Shown here one piece after another: positions 7,580-14,422 of a stretch of 16,995 nt of DNA; the stretch's first letter is position 1, and every line of letters begins with the position of its first letter. The notes beneath the pieces are model-generated. The model had not been told where the DNA came from. It worked only from the letters and a program-made list of their open reading frames with translations, and ran no database searches. The translations under genes and the position numbers were made by a program. Origin of the DNA: an uncultured Clostridia bacterium (GTDB taxonomy: Bacteria > Bacillota > Clostridia > Acetivibrionales > CALMWN01). Location: positions 1 through 16,995 of the forward strand of contig CALMWN010000085.1 of NCBI GenBank assembly GCA_937873555.1, in the 5' to 3' direction.

Positions 7580-8515
7580 ATGAAAAAGCTTAACGGAACA
7601 ATAAAATTTTTAATATTGATGGCTTTGGCTATGCTGACATGGGGAGGAAGCTGGACATCTGCCAAACTGGTAGCCAATACCACGGCACCGGAGGTCTTGA
7701 TTTTCTGGAGATTTCTTTTTACCTTCATATCTTTAATACCTGTGATGTTTTTTATCAAGAAACCGCTTAAGCTTGACCGAAGGTCATTTTTACTTGTAAC
7801 GGCAGGTTCGGTTTTCCTTGTTGCTTACAACAAGCTGTTTTTCTCGGGACTTAGAACCGGTTTGGCAGGGGGAGGGGGAGTGCTTGTAACTACCTTGAAC
7901 CCGGTTGTTACGTTTACGCTTTCAGCACTGCTTTTCAGGCAGAAAATCAGGATCAGGGAAGGGCTGGGTCTTTTCTTCGGGCTAATTGGAGGAATGTTCC
8001 TTATCGAGATTTGGAACATCAGCACCGATAAAATCTTTATGAGTGGAAACATTTATTTCCTACTGTCTACTCTATTGTGGGCCGCACTGACCATTGCCAG
8101 CCATAAGGCAGACAATATTTCCTCGCTGGTATTCAGTTTTTATGTCTATGGGTTTTCTGCTTTGATGGACCTGGCACTGGCCTTACCCTTCGGTGTCTTT
8201 GATGTAATGAATGCCGGATATGCCTTCTGGCTCAACATGTTTTATTTGTCGGCTGTTGTGACAACCTTCGGGACTACGGTATATTTTTATGCCTCCAGCA
8301 AAGTCGGTGCAAACAAGGCCAGCACCATGACATTCCTTGTACCGTCAAGCGCAGTGCTTATCAGCTGGATGGCACTTGGAGAGCAGCCGAAACTGTCTAC
8401 TGTGTTTGGAGGCCTCCTTGCTCTGAGTGCAGTATATATTATCAACCTGGGAACAAATGAAAAGACAGACGAGGAGTTGAAACCTGCAGAAATTGAAGAT
8501 TTGAAAAGTTTATAA
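7580..8515 (+). CDS. EamA/DMT-superfamily transporter
   Basis: A 311-residue integral membrane protein with about ten hydrophobic segments in two homologous EamA halves. The first half opens with MALAMLTWGGSWTSAKL (about 14-30) and FWRFLFTFISLIPV; the second begins near residue 150 with YFLLSTLLWAALTIASHK and ends in the typical WMALGEQPKLSTVFGGLLALSAVYI (about 256-280). This family exports or exchanges small metabolites such as amino acids, sugar derivatives or nucleotide-sugar precursors. The substrate here is unknown. AAGGGG lies 7-8 bp before the start. It sits directly behind the Gfo/Idh oxidoreductase, hinting that both handle the same compound, which is inference only. The C terminus is a charged cytoplasmic tail (KTDEELKPAEIEDL). 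Confidence 0.9.
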   Translation: MKKLNGTIKFLILMALAMLTWGGSWTSAKLVANTTAPEVLIFWRFLFTFISLIPVMFFIKKPLKLDRRSFLLVTAGSVFLVAYNKLFFSGLRTGLAGGGGVLVTTLNPVVTFTLSALLFRQKIRIREGLGLFFGLIGGMFLIEIWNISTDKIFMSGNIYFLLSTLLWAALTIASHKADNISSLVFSFYVYGFSALMDLALALPFGVFDVMNAGYAFWLNMFYLSAVVTTFGTTVYFYASSKVGANKASTMTFLVPSSAVLISWMALGEQPKLSTVFGGLLALSAVYIINLGTNEKTDEELKPAEIEDLKSL

Positions 8516-8624
8516 TTTTTTTATAATTGGTTAATTTGTATTTAATATATAAGAGTTAAGATTAGTATGTGGAAGTTGATAAGTTCTCAACAACTGCAAA
8601 CTAATGTTATGGAGAGTGGGATTT

Positions 8625-9596
8625 ATGAATCAGAAACTAATGGTTGCCGGTGTAAGTGCTGCACTCGGTGCTGTACTTCTGGTCACTACGGCATTTACCG
8701 GATTGGCAAATGCATCAGGATATGAAAGCTATAAGACTGCAGTGAAAAACTCAATCAAAGCTGCCAATTATACCGGAAACTTCGAGGTAAATATAAAGGA
8801 CAATGACAACCAGCTGGTTGATGTGACTACCCTGGTAAAGACTAATAAAGACAGCGGGGAAATGAGCAGAAAAACAACAATCGATGCAGGTTCACAACAA
8901 AAGACCATTGAAATGTTCAGGCAGGACGGAAAATCGGTGATGAAAAACAGTGACAGTGATACATATTTTGTATCCGGCGAAGGCAATAAAATGATACGAA
9001 AAGGACCGGGCAAGAATGAAGCTGTTCGCGACGTGGAAGCGGCCAAAGCCGGTGAAGCGGTGCTGGATGCACTGGTTGGAAACCTTAAGGATTATGTCAA
9101 TATGCAAAGCACGGCGGACGGCAAAAGCGAGATCTCGATGCAGCTGTCAAGCGGTCAGATACCCGCATTCGCGAATGCACTTGCATCCCTGGCGGTCAAA
9201 AGGGCCCTGAACGGAAAAGAAATGCAGCACAGGGGCCAGATGCTTTTCGGAGCTAACCTTGATATAAATGCTCCAAAGCTTGTGAGTGACATCAACATCA
9301 ACAGTGTGGATTTCAATGCCCTGGTCAACAAGGATAACTTCATAGAAAACCAGACGGCAGATGTGGTAATTACCGGAAAGGATGCAGAAGGAAAGGAACA
9401 CTCGGTTGCAATATCGGTCAATATGAGCGTAACGGATATAAACAGCACTACTCCCGACAAGGTAAACCTGACAGGCAAGCAGGTAAAAACAGCCGATCCG
9501 AGGAATGATAAAGGCCCAAGGGGGCGCGTATTTCCGGGAGGCCATAGAGGTTTTGGAGACTTCAAGGATGGCGGCAAGACCAACAGTGAAAACTAA
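8625..9596 (+). CDS. Secreted protein of unknown function
   Basis: I do not recognise the family. The protein of 323 residues has a clear signal peptide: MNQK, a hydrophobic core (about 5-27), and a likely cleavage after ANA (residue 30). The mature part begins GYESYKTAVKNSIKAANYTGNFEVNIKDN. It has alternating hydrophilic and beta-type segments reminiscent of LolA-like periplasmic domains; that resemblance is a guess. The C terminus is Gly/Arg-rich and positively charged (GPRGRVFPGGHRGFGDF). ATG 8625 is preferred over the in-frame ATG at 8604: it has a GGAGAGTGGG site at 8611-8620, and the 8604 form would put seven odd residues in front of the signal peptide. It is followed by a terminator and then by the ABC-stub/kinase locus; similar secreted proteins may be clients of such loci, but this is inference. 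Confidence 0.8.
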   Translation: MNQKLMVAGVSAALGAVLLVTTAFTGLANASGYESYKTAVKNSIKAANYTGNFEVNIKDNDNQLVDVTTLVKTNKDSGEMSRKTTIDAGSQQKTIEMFRQDGKSVMKNSDSDTYFVSGEGNKMIRKGPGKNEAVRDVEAAKAGEAVLDALVGNLKDYVNMQSTADGKSEISMQLSSGQIPAFANALASLAVKRALNGKEMQHRGQMLFGANLDINAPKLVSDININSVDFNALVNKDNFIENQTADVVITGKDAEGKEHSVAISVNMSVTDINSTTPDKVNLTGKQVKTADPRNDKGPRGRVFPGGHRGFGDFKDGGKTNSEN

Positions 9597-9606
9597 GGTT
9601 ATATCG

Positions 9607-9634
9607 CAGGGACAATGTTAAATTGTCCCTGTTT
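9607..9634 (+). terminator. Probable terminator after the secreted-protein gene
   Basis: A perfect 10-bp stem, CAGGGACAAT (9607-9616) with ATTGTCCCTG (9622-9631), has loop GTTAA and is followed only by TTT. The weak T run suggests partial termination, so read-through into the ABC-stub/kinase genes is possible. Confidence 0.65.
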
Positions 9635-9659
9635 CATATGGTCTGCAACATGTGAAGAC

Positions 9660-9695
9660 AAAATTTTGCGAGGCTCGATGCCGAGCAAATTTTAT
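9660..9695. promoter_or_regulatory. Imperfect dyad upstream of the ABC stub, possible operator
   Basis: AAAATTTTGCGAGGC (9660-9674) and GCCGAGCAAATTTTAT (9680-9695) form an imperfect inverted repeat around TCGAT, with one bulged base and a 2-nt internal mismatch. It lies just before the ribosome binding site GGAGG (9698-9702) of the ABC remnant. It could be an RNA hairpin in the leader or a regulator site; nothing decides between them. Confidence 0.35.
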
Positions 9696-9706
9696 ATGGA
9701 GGCTTT

Positions 9707-9832
9707 ATGGAAACAGTTCTCGAGGTAAAAGGCCTTACAAAAATATACAGGAACAAAAGAGGCATACAGGATATAAGCTTTGAAATATCTAAGGGTGACA
9801 TTTTTGGATTTCTCGGGCTGATTCTGTCTTAA
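9707..9832 (+). pseudogene. N-terminal stub of an ABC transporter ATPase, cut at Walker A
   Basis: A 41-codon frame with a good ribosome binding site (GGAGG, 9698-9702) and the textbook N terminus of an ABC-type ATPase: VLEVKGLTKIYRNK, then GIQDISFEISKGDIFGFLG. In intact proteins the next residues are the Walker A loop (PNGAGKTT). Here the frame instead reads LILS and stops at 9830. No Walker A, signature motif, Walker B or permease is present anywhere downstream, so this is a deletion remnant rather than a simple frameshift. The junction lies at about 9817-9820. In another frame, bases 9820-9855 read DSVLTGFRPGI then stop, just 15 bp before the kinase start. This would suit the end of the lost permease gene. 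The stub is still in good translational context, so it may be made as a short peptide without function. Confidence 0.85.
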
Positions 9833-9870
9833 CAGGTTTCAGACCTGGCATTTAGCCATAGGAGGCGGTT

Positions 9871-11349
9871 ATGTCCATCAAATTCAGACTCATATTGTCG
9901 TATCTTGCTATGCTTGTTATACCTGCACTCTTGACAATCATAGCAGCCTTAATCATATTATATTTTACTGTGGGAAAAATTCCGCAAAAGGGACTGGAGC
10001 CCAGCCTGTTCAGAATTGTTGCAGACAGGGGAAAGGAACTTTTTTCCGAATTTGACCAGATAACTTTGGAGGCTCCTGACAAGCTTCAGGATAAAAAATA
10101 CCTTGATCAGTTCGACGACAAGTTGAAAATCCTGAGTACGGGAATAGTTGTATATAAAGGCGACAACCTGATTTATGCCTCTGAATTCCTGAAAAAGCCC
10201 GAAATATTGGATGAGATATCCAACTCATCTTTTGATATAAGGGAACGAACCAGAAGCAGGACAAGGGACCGGGGGGATATGCACAACCCGATATTTGTGG
10301 GCAACAAGACCTATAATGTATTCGGAAAGGAATTTGCATTCAGCGACAAAACCCCCGGAAAAGCGTTTTTAGTGATTGACGTAAAGCCTATAAGTGACTT
10401 TGCGGTAAAATACTTTTCTGCGCTGGGCTATGCCATGATTGTCATACTCATTCTGACAAACGGCATATTGACCTACCTGGTGTCCAGAAGCATTTTAAAG
10501 CCTTTAAGGTTGTTAAGACGGGGAACTGAACAGATAAAAGAGGGAAATCTTGATTTTGAAGTAAAGGCTGGTTCCCGGGACGAAATAGGTCAGTTATGCC
10601 TTGCTTTTGAGGAAATGAGAAAGAAGCTTAAGGAATCGGTTGAATTACAGCTGCAATATGAAGAAAACAGGAAGGAGCTCATATCAAATATTTCACATGA
10701 CCTGAAAACTCCAATTACTGCAATCAAGGGTTATATTGAAGGGATAAGGGACGGTGTGGCCGACACTCCCGAGAAATTTGACAAATATGTCGGGACAATA
10801 TATTCAAAGGCAAATAACATGGACAGGTTGATTGAAGATTTATTCCTGTTTTCGAAGCTTGACTTGAAAAAGCTTCCTTTCAATTTCGAGAAGATTAATA
10901 TAAAAAGCTACTTTGAAGATTGTATTGAAGAGCTGACTGTGGATATAGAAAAGAGAAATGTGGATATAATACTCGATTCAAGCCTGGGCAGTGAGGTGCA
11001 GGTGATAGCAGACAGGGAAAAGCTGAAGCGGGTTATTGTAAATATTGCTGAGAATGCAGTAAAATATATGGGTAAGGACACCGGCTCCATAAAAATCAGT
11101 CTTCGGGAGTTTGGAGACATGATACAGGTTTGCATGGAAGACAACGGTCAGGGTGTTGACACGGCAGAACTTCCGTTTATATTTGACAGGTTTTACAGGG
11201 CGGATCCGGCAAGAAACACGTCCACCGGTGGAAGCGGTCTTGGGCTTGCCATTGCCAAACAGATAATAGAAGAGCATGAAGGGAAAATATGGGCTGAAAG
11301 TGAATCTGGAAAGGGTACCCGTATATTCTTTACGCTGAGGAAGGCATAA
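9871..11349 (+). CDS. Membrane sensor histidine kinase (HAMP-HisKA-HATPase_c)
   Basis: A 492-residue two-component sensor kinase. Order of parts: a membrane helix (about 8-34), an extracytoplasmic sensing region (about 35-180) with no domain I recognise, a second membrane helix (about 183-205), a HAMP linker (about 206-258), and a HisKA dimerisation domain with phospho-acceptor His 276 in ISNISHDLKTPITAIKGY. An HATPase domain follows with N-box NIAENAVKYM (391-400), DNGQGVD (424-430), FDRFYRAD (438-445) and GGSGLGLAI (453-461). All catalytic boxes are intact. AGGAGG (9860-9865) lies 5 bp before the ATG. It follows the ABC ATPase stub, the arrangement of a kinase governing an ABC exporter that is now lost. 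The likely partner regulator starts 153 bp downstream, after an inverted-repeat region; kinase-first order is less usual in this family. Confidence 0.93.
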   Translation: MSIKFRLILSYLAMLVIPALLTIIAALIILYFTVGKIPQKGLEPSLFRIVADRGKELFSEFDQITLEAPDKLQDKKYLDQFDDKLKILSTGIVVYKGDNLIYASEFLKKPEILDEISNSSFDIRERTRSRTRDRGDMHNPIFVGNKTYNVFGKEFAFSDKTPGKAFLVIDVKPISDFAVKYFSALGYAMIVILILTNGILTYLVSRSILKPLRLLRRGTEQIKEGNLDFEVKAGSRDEIGQLCLAFEEMRKKLKESVELQLQYEENRKELISNISHDLKTPITAIKGYIEGIRDGVADTPEKFDKYVGTIYSKANNMDRLIEDLFLFSKLDLKKLPFNFEKINIKSYFEDCIEELTVDIEKRNVDIILDSSLGSEVQVIADREKLKRVIVNIAENAVKYMGKDTGSIKISLREFGDMIQVCMEDNGQGVDTAELPFIFDRFYRADPARNTSTGGSGLGLAIAKQIIEEHEGKIWAESESGKGTRIFFTLRKA

Positions 11350-11381
11350 GACGATACCCTGGATAAATAAGTACGGGTTAA

Positions 11382-11480
11382 AGATAACCAAATTTAAACT
11401 TAGTGATTTTCAGATAGGAAATCACCTGTGGAAGGGGTGATTTCATTGCTGGATAAAATCACTTTTAAATTTGGTTATCT
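11382..11480. repeat. Nested inverted-repeat region between kinase and response regulator genes
   Basis: Outer arms are a perfect 17-bp inverted repeat (11382-11398 and 11464-11480, AGATAACC... with ...GGTTATCT). A second 9-bp pair continues it inward, AGTGATTTT (11402-11410) with AAAATCACT (11455-11463), offset by a 3-nt CTT bulge. Inside lies GAAATCACC (11418-11426) with GGTGATTTC (11436-11444). The four RTGATTTY units can pair in two exclusive ways: nested as one long hairpin, or side by side as two short hairpins (11402-11409 with 11418-11425, and 11436-11443 with 11456-11463). Further rivals are GGTTA/TAACC (11376-11389) and TATCT/AGATA (11476-11488), the latter abutting the ribosome binding site of the regulator gene. 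There is no T tract. A leader switch or a palindromic mobile insert are both possible. Confidence 0.8.
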
Positions 11481-11502
11481 ATAAGATAGAGGTGGTGTTG
11501 TT

Positions 11503-12192
11503 TTGAAAAAAATTCTGATTATTGAGGATGAGACCAGTATTGCCGAACTTGAGCGGGATTACCTTGAGATAAACGGATTTTCCGTAAGTATTGAAAATGA
11601 TGGGGATTCAGGCCTTAAAAGGGTCAGGAGAGAGGACTTTGACCTTATCCTGCTTGATTTGATGCTTCCCAGGATAGATGGTTTTGAAATATGCAAAATG
11701 ATACGGAATGAAAAAAATATTCCTATCCTTATGGTTTCAGCCAAAAAGGAGGATATTGACAAAATAAGGGGATTCGGACTGGGAGCTGATGATTATATTA
11801 CCAAACCTTTCAGCCCAAGTGAGCTTGTCGCCAGGGTAAAAGCACATATATCAAGGTATGACAGACTTGTAGGGAGCAAGGAATATAAAGATGACGTCAT
11901 CAATATAAGGGGTTTAAGTATCGATAAGGCATCAAGGCGGATTTATGTAAATGGATCGGAAGTAGTATTCACTCCCAAGGAGTTTGAACTGTTATCCTTC
12001 CTTGCGATGAATCCAAACAGGGTATTTACCAAGGATGAGCTTTTTGAAAGGATATGGGGAATGGACTCCTTTGGGGATATCGCAACTGTAACGGTACATG
12101 TCAAAAGAATAAGGGAGAAGATCGAGCTTGACACCTCCAACCCCCAGTATATAGAAACTGTCTGGGGAGCCGGTTACAGATTCAAGGTATGA
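11503..12192 (+). CDS. OmpR/PhoB-family response regulator
   Basis: A 229-residue DNA-binding regulator, presumably phosphorylated by the kinase encoded just upstream. Receiver domain (1-118): acidic pocket Glu 8/Asp 9, phospho-acceptor Asp 52 in LILLDLMLPRIDG, Ser 79 in MVSAK, and Lys 101 in YITKPF. Winged-helix output domain (about 128-229): FTPKEFELLSFLAMNPNRVFTKDELFERIWG, the recognition-helix segment ATVTVHVKRIREKIE, and the terminal wing WGAGYRFKV. The start is TTG at 11503, with AGAGGTGG (11488-11495) 7 bp upstream. A TATCT/AGATA hairpin (11476-11488) runs up to this site and could hide it. The gene ends in a strong terminator. Confidence 0.95.
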   Translation: MKKILIIEDETSIAELERDYLEINGFSVSIENDGDSGLKRVRREDFDLILLDLMLPRIDGFEICKMIRNEKNIPILMVSAKKEDIDKIRGFGLGADDYITKPFSPSELVARVKAHISRYDRLVGSKEYKDDVINIRGLSIDKASRRIYVNGSEVVFTPKEFELLSFLAMNPNRVFTKDELFERIWGMDSFGDIATVTVHVKRIREKIELDTSNPQYIETVWGAGYRFKV

Positions 12193-12198
12193 AACACG

Positions 12199-12228
12199 AA
12201 GGGGACGGTTTAACCGTCTCCTTTTTTT
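12199..12228 (+). terminator. Rho-independent terminator after the response regulator gene
   Basis: The stem AAGGGGACGGTT (12199-12210) with AACCGTCTCCTT (12212-12223) contains one G-T pair and runs into seven T residues (12222-12228). The GGGGACGGTT core is the same as the outer end of the palindrome at 4234. Confidence 0.88.
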
Positions 12229-12235
12229 AAACTTA

Positions 12236-12264
12236 TTGGCTTGGGAGACATTTATTGATATAAT
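12236..12264 (+). promoter_or_regulatory. Sigma-A type promoter of the aminotransferase/DUF2161 genes
   Basis: TTGGCT (12236-12241), a 17-bp spacer and a perfect TATAAT (12259-12264), directly after the preceding terminator and about 50 bp before the first start codon. Confidence 0.65.
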
Positions 12265-12317
12265 TTATTTTTAATGAGTAAAGATTTATTACATTATCAT
12301 TTTACGAATAACCGGTG

Positions 12318-13487
12318 ATGAACATGAAATTTTCAAAAAGGATGGATGGACTGGCATCCGCAATATTCTCACAGCTTGAAAACAAAAAAAATGAAATGGC
12401 CGCCAGCGGCAGGACCGTGATAAATTTCAGCATAGGGACGCCCGATATGCCTCCGGCACCCCATGTAATAAAAACAATGCAGGAGGAAACAGGCAAGCCT
12501 GAAAACTACCGGTATGCGGTAAAAGATATACCGGAACTTACCGACACCGTGATTGAATGGTATGATAACAGATTCGGAGTGAAGCTCGAGAGGGACGAAG
12601 TGCTTTCAATGGCGGGTTCGCAGGACGGACTGGCTCATATCGGACTTACACTGGCAGACCCTGGCGAAATGGTAATGGTTCCCGACCCTGGTTATCCCAT
12701 ATTCAGTGTTGGGCCATCAATAGCTTGTGCCAGGCTCTTTAGGATACCACTGCTGAAACAGAACAATTTTATTATGGATCTGGATGCCATAGATCCGTCA
12801 ACGGCACATAATGCGAAGCTTATAGTAGTATCATACCCAAATAATCCTGTAACAGCCGTTGCACCTCCGGAATTCTATGAAAAGCTTGTATGGTTTGCGA
12901 AAAAGTATGATATTGCCGTAGTGCATGATAATGCATATTGCGAGCTGGCGTTTGACGGTGTCAGGCTGGGGAGCTTTTTGAGCTTCCCGGGAGCCAGGGA
13001 TGTGGGTGTGGAATTCAATTCGCTTTCCAAATCATACAATATGCCGGGCTGCAGGATCGCTTTCGCTTTGGGCAACAGAAAGATAATCGGGCAGCTGTCA
13101 AATTTAAAATCCCACCTTGATTATGGGACGTTCCTTCCTGTGCAAAGGGCAGCTATTGCAGCCTTGACAGGACCTCAGGACTGTGTGGCGCAGACAGTGG
13201 AAACCTACCAGAGAAGAAGGGATTTATTGATAGACGGCTTTAAGGAAATAGGCTGGGATATGGACAAGCCCCCTGCCACGATGTTTGTATGGGCTAAAAT
13301 CCCTCCTGCCTATACCTCGTCCGTAGAATTTACCTTCGACCTGCTTGAAAAAACCGGGGTCATAGTAGTACCGGGCAGCAGCTTCGGGGAAATGGGAGAA
13401 GGCTTTGTGCGTATGGCGCTGGTTCAGCCGGAGGATAAAATAAGAAAAGCAGTAGAATTGGTGAAAGAAAGTGGAGTTCTAAGATAA
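12318..13487 (+). CDS. Class I/II PLP-dependent aminotransferase
   Basis: Fold-type I aminotransferase of about 389 residues, cytoplasmic. Motifs, numbered from ATG 12318: NFSIGTPDMPPAPHV (about 36-50), GSQDGLAHI (PLP phosphate contact, about 100-108), PDPGYPIF (122-129), SYPNNPV (172-178), HDNAYCEL (PLP ring Asp, about 203-210), and SLSKSYNMPGCRIAF with the Schiff-base Lys at 238. The C-terminal substrate Arg is probably the one in GFVRMALV. The wording is close to the LL-diaminopimelate/alanine aminotransferase branch, but I cannot fix the substrate. The start is uncertain: the frame opens at GTG 12315, and ATG 12318 and ATG 12324 both fit. ATG 12324 has GGTGAT about 4 bp before it. It shares a promoter with the DUF2161 gene, whose start lies 22-61 bp beyond the stop. 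Confidence 0.92.
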   Translation: MNMKFSKRMDGLASAIFSQLENKKNEMAASGRTVINFSIGTPDMPPAPHVIKTMQEETGKPENYRYAVKDIPELTDTVIEWYDNRFGVKLERDEVLSMAGSQDGLAHIGLTLADPGEMVMVPDPGYPIFSVGPSIACARLFRIPLLKQNNFIMDLDAIDPSTAHNAKLIVVSYPNNPVTAVAPPEFYEKLVWFAKKYDIAVVHDNAYCELAFDGVRLGSFLSFPGARDVGVEFNSLSKSYNMPGCRIAFALGNRKIIGQLSNLKSHLDYGTFLPVQRAAIAALTGPQDCVAQTVETYQRRRDLLIDGFKEIGWDMDKPPATMFVWAKIPPAYTSSVEFTFDLLEKTGVIVVPGSSFGEMGEGFVRMALVQPEDKIRKAVELVKESGVLR

Positions 13488-13548
13488 GGAACTTCATAGT
13501 AGACGATTTATGAAAGATAATGATTATTCATATAGCCAGAGGCAGCTT

Positions 13549-14325
13549 ATGAAAAAAAATAGCGGTGATAAAATACATGAAACGGATCTTTACGAGCCTA
13601 TACGTAATTTTTTATTGAAGCAGGGCTTCAGCGTGAAAAGTGAGGTCAAACACTGCGATATAACAGCGGTCAAGGGTGATGAGCTTGTTATCATAGAACT
13701 AAAATGCAGCATGAATCTGGAGCTCATCATGCAGGCTGCACTCCGCCAGCGGATGTCAGATCTTGTTTACGTGGCAGTGCCCAAGCCTAAAGGCGGGATG
13801 CGTTCTTCAAGATGGAGGAGGATAAATCATCTGCTGAAGCGCCTTGAACTGGGCTTGATTACTGTATCCTTCGCAAGAAATGGGATTGAAGTGAAAGTTG
13901 TCTTTCAGCCTTCGCCTTTTAACGGGGAAAAAGGAAGAAAGGTTGATAAGAGCAAAAAAAAGGGTCTAATGAATGAGTTCGACGGCCGCACCGGAGATTT
14001 TAACACAGGTGGGAGCAATAAAACCAAGCTTGTGACCGCCTACAGGGAGAACGCACTTTACATAGCCTGCTGCCTTGAAAGGTTAGGACAGCTGTCGACA
14101 AGGCAGCTGAGGGAAATTGGTGCATGTGAAAAGACTTCAAGTATAATAAATAAAAATTATTACGGTTGGTTCGAGCCGGTAGAAAAGGGTGTCTACAGGC
14201 TTACGGAAAGTGGGCTGGAGTATATCGGAAAAAACGGCGAACTTGCCCGCAGCTTAAGGCATGAAATTGACAGGGTGCTTTCGGAAAAACCATCTGAAAA
14301 AAGAGTAAAAAATCCGGCAAAATAA
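13549..14325 (+). CDS. DUF2161-type putative PD-(D/E)XK phosphodiesterase
   Basis: Protein of 258 residues that I place in the DUF2161 family, a group predicted to have a restriction-endonuclease-like fold with no established function. The N-terminal half carries ETDLYEPIRNFLLKQGFSV (11-29), then Asp 37 in CDITAVKG and Glu 50-x-Lys 52 in LVIIELKCS, the PD-(D/E)XK layout, followed by the conserved QAALRQR helix (62-68). A Lys/Arg/Gly-rich linker (about 135-165) leads to a C-terminal region (about 168-235) that looks like a winged helix ending in GVYRLTESGLEYI. The frame extends to an ATG at 13510, but that codon has no ribosome binding site; ATG 13549 has AGAGG (13538-13542) 6 bp upstream and leaves the family start intact. 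It is probably co-transcribed with the aminotransferase; no functional link is evident. Confidence 0.82.
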   Translation: MKKNSGDKIHETDLYEPIRNFLLKQGFSVKSEVKHCDITAVKGDELVIIELKCSMNLELIMQAALRQRMSDLVYVAVPKPKGGMRSSRWRRINHLLKRLELGLITVSFARNGIEVKVVFQPSPFNGEKGRKVDKSKKKGLMNEFDGRTGDFNTGGSNKTKLVTAYRENALYIACCLERLGQLSTRQLREIGACEKTSSIINKNYYGWFEPVEKGVYRLTESGLEYIGKNGELARSLRHEIDRVLSEKPSEKRVKNPAK

Positions 14326-14359
14326 AAGTTAAATGAAATATAAATTTATGAACATTAAT

Positions 14360-14388
14360 TTGTTTGAACGCTCTGGAATTGGTATAAT
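14360..14388 (+). promoter_or_regulatory. Sigma-A promoter of pgi with extended -10
   Basis: TTGTTT (14360-14365), a 17-bp spacer and TATAAT (14383-14388) preceded by TGG, an extended -10. It lies inside the long open frame that reaches upstream of pgi, supporting the downstream start at 14423. Confidence 0.72.
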
Positions 14389-14422
14389 ATATGACAAAAT
14401 AATGATAGTGGAGGGAACATAT

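Noticed and set aside
7865..7880. A G-rich tract (AGGGGGAGGGGGAG) in the EamA gene, considered as a G-quadruplex.
   Set aside because: Only two G runs are present close together; it simply encodes a Gly-rich helix turn (GGGGV).
8604..8624. A seven-residue extension of the secreted protein from ATG 8604.
   Set aside because: The ribosome binding site GGAGAGTGGG lies inside it and serves ATG 8625, which begins a standard signal peptide.
9155..9583. Two long minus-strand open frames opposite the secreted-protein gene (9147-9545 and 9155-9583).
   Set aside because: They are mutually overlapping shadows with no ribosome binding site or domain. The plus-strand frame has a signal peptide and a terminator.
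13510..13548. A 13-residue extension of the DUF2161 protein from ATG 13510.
   Set aside because: There is no ribosome binding site before 13510, while AGAGG precedes ATG 13549 at normal spacing. The longer form cannot be fully excluded.
14333..14422. A 30-codon N-terminal extension of glucose-6-phosphate isomerase starting at ATG 14333.
   Set aside because: It contains a strong extended -10 promoter (14360-14388). The family length of 450 residues and a good ribosome binding site both point to ATG 14423.
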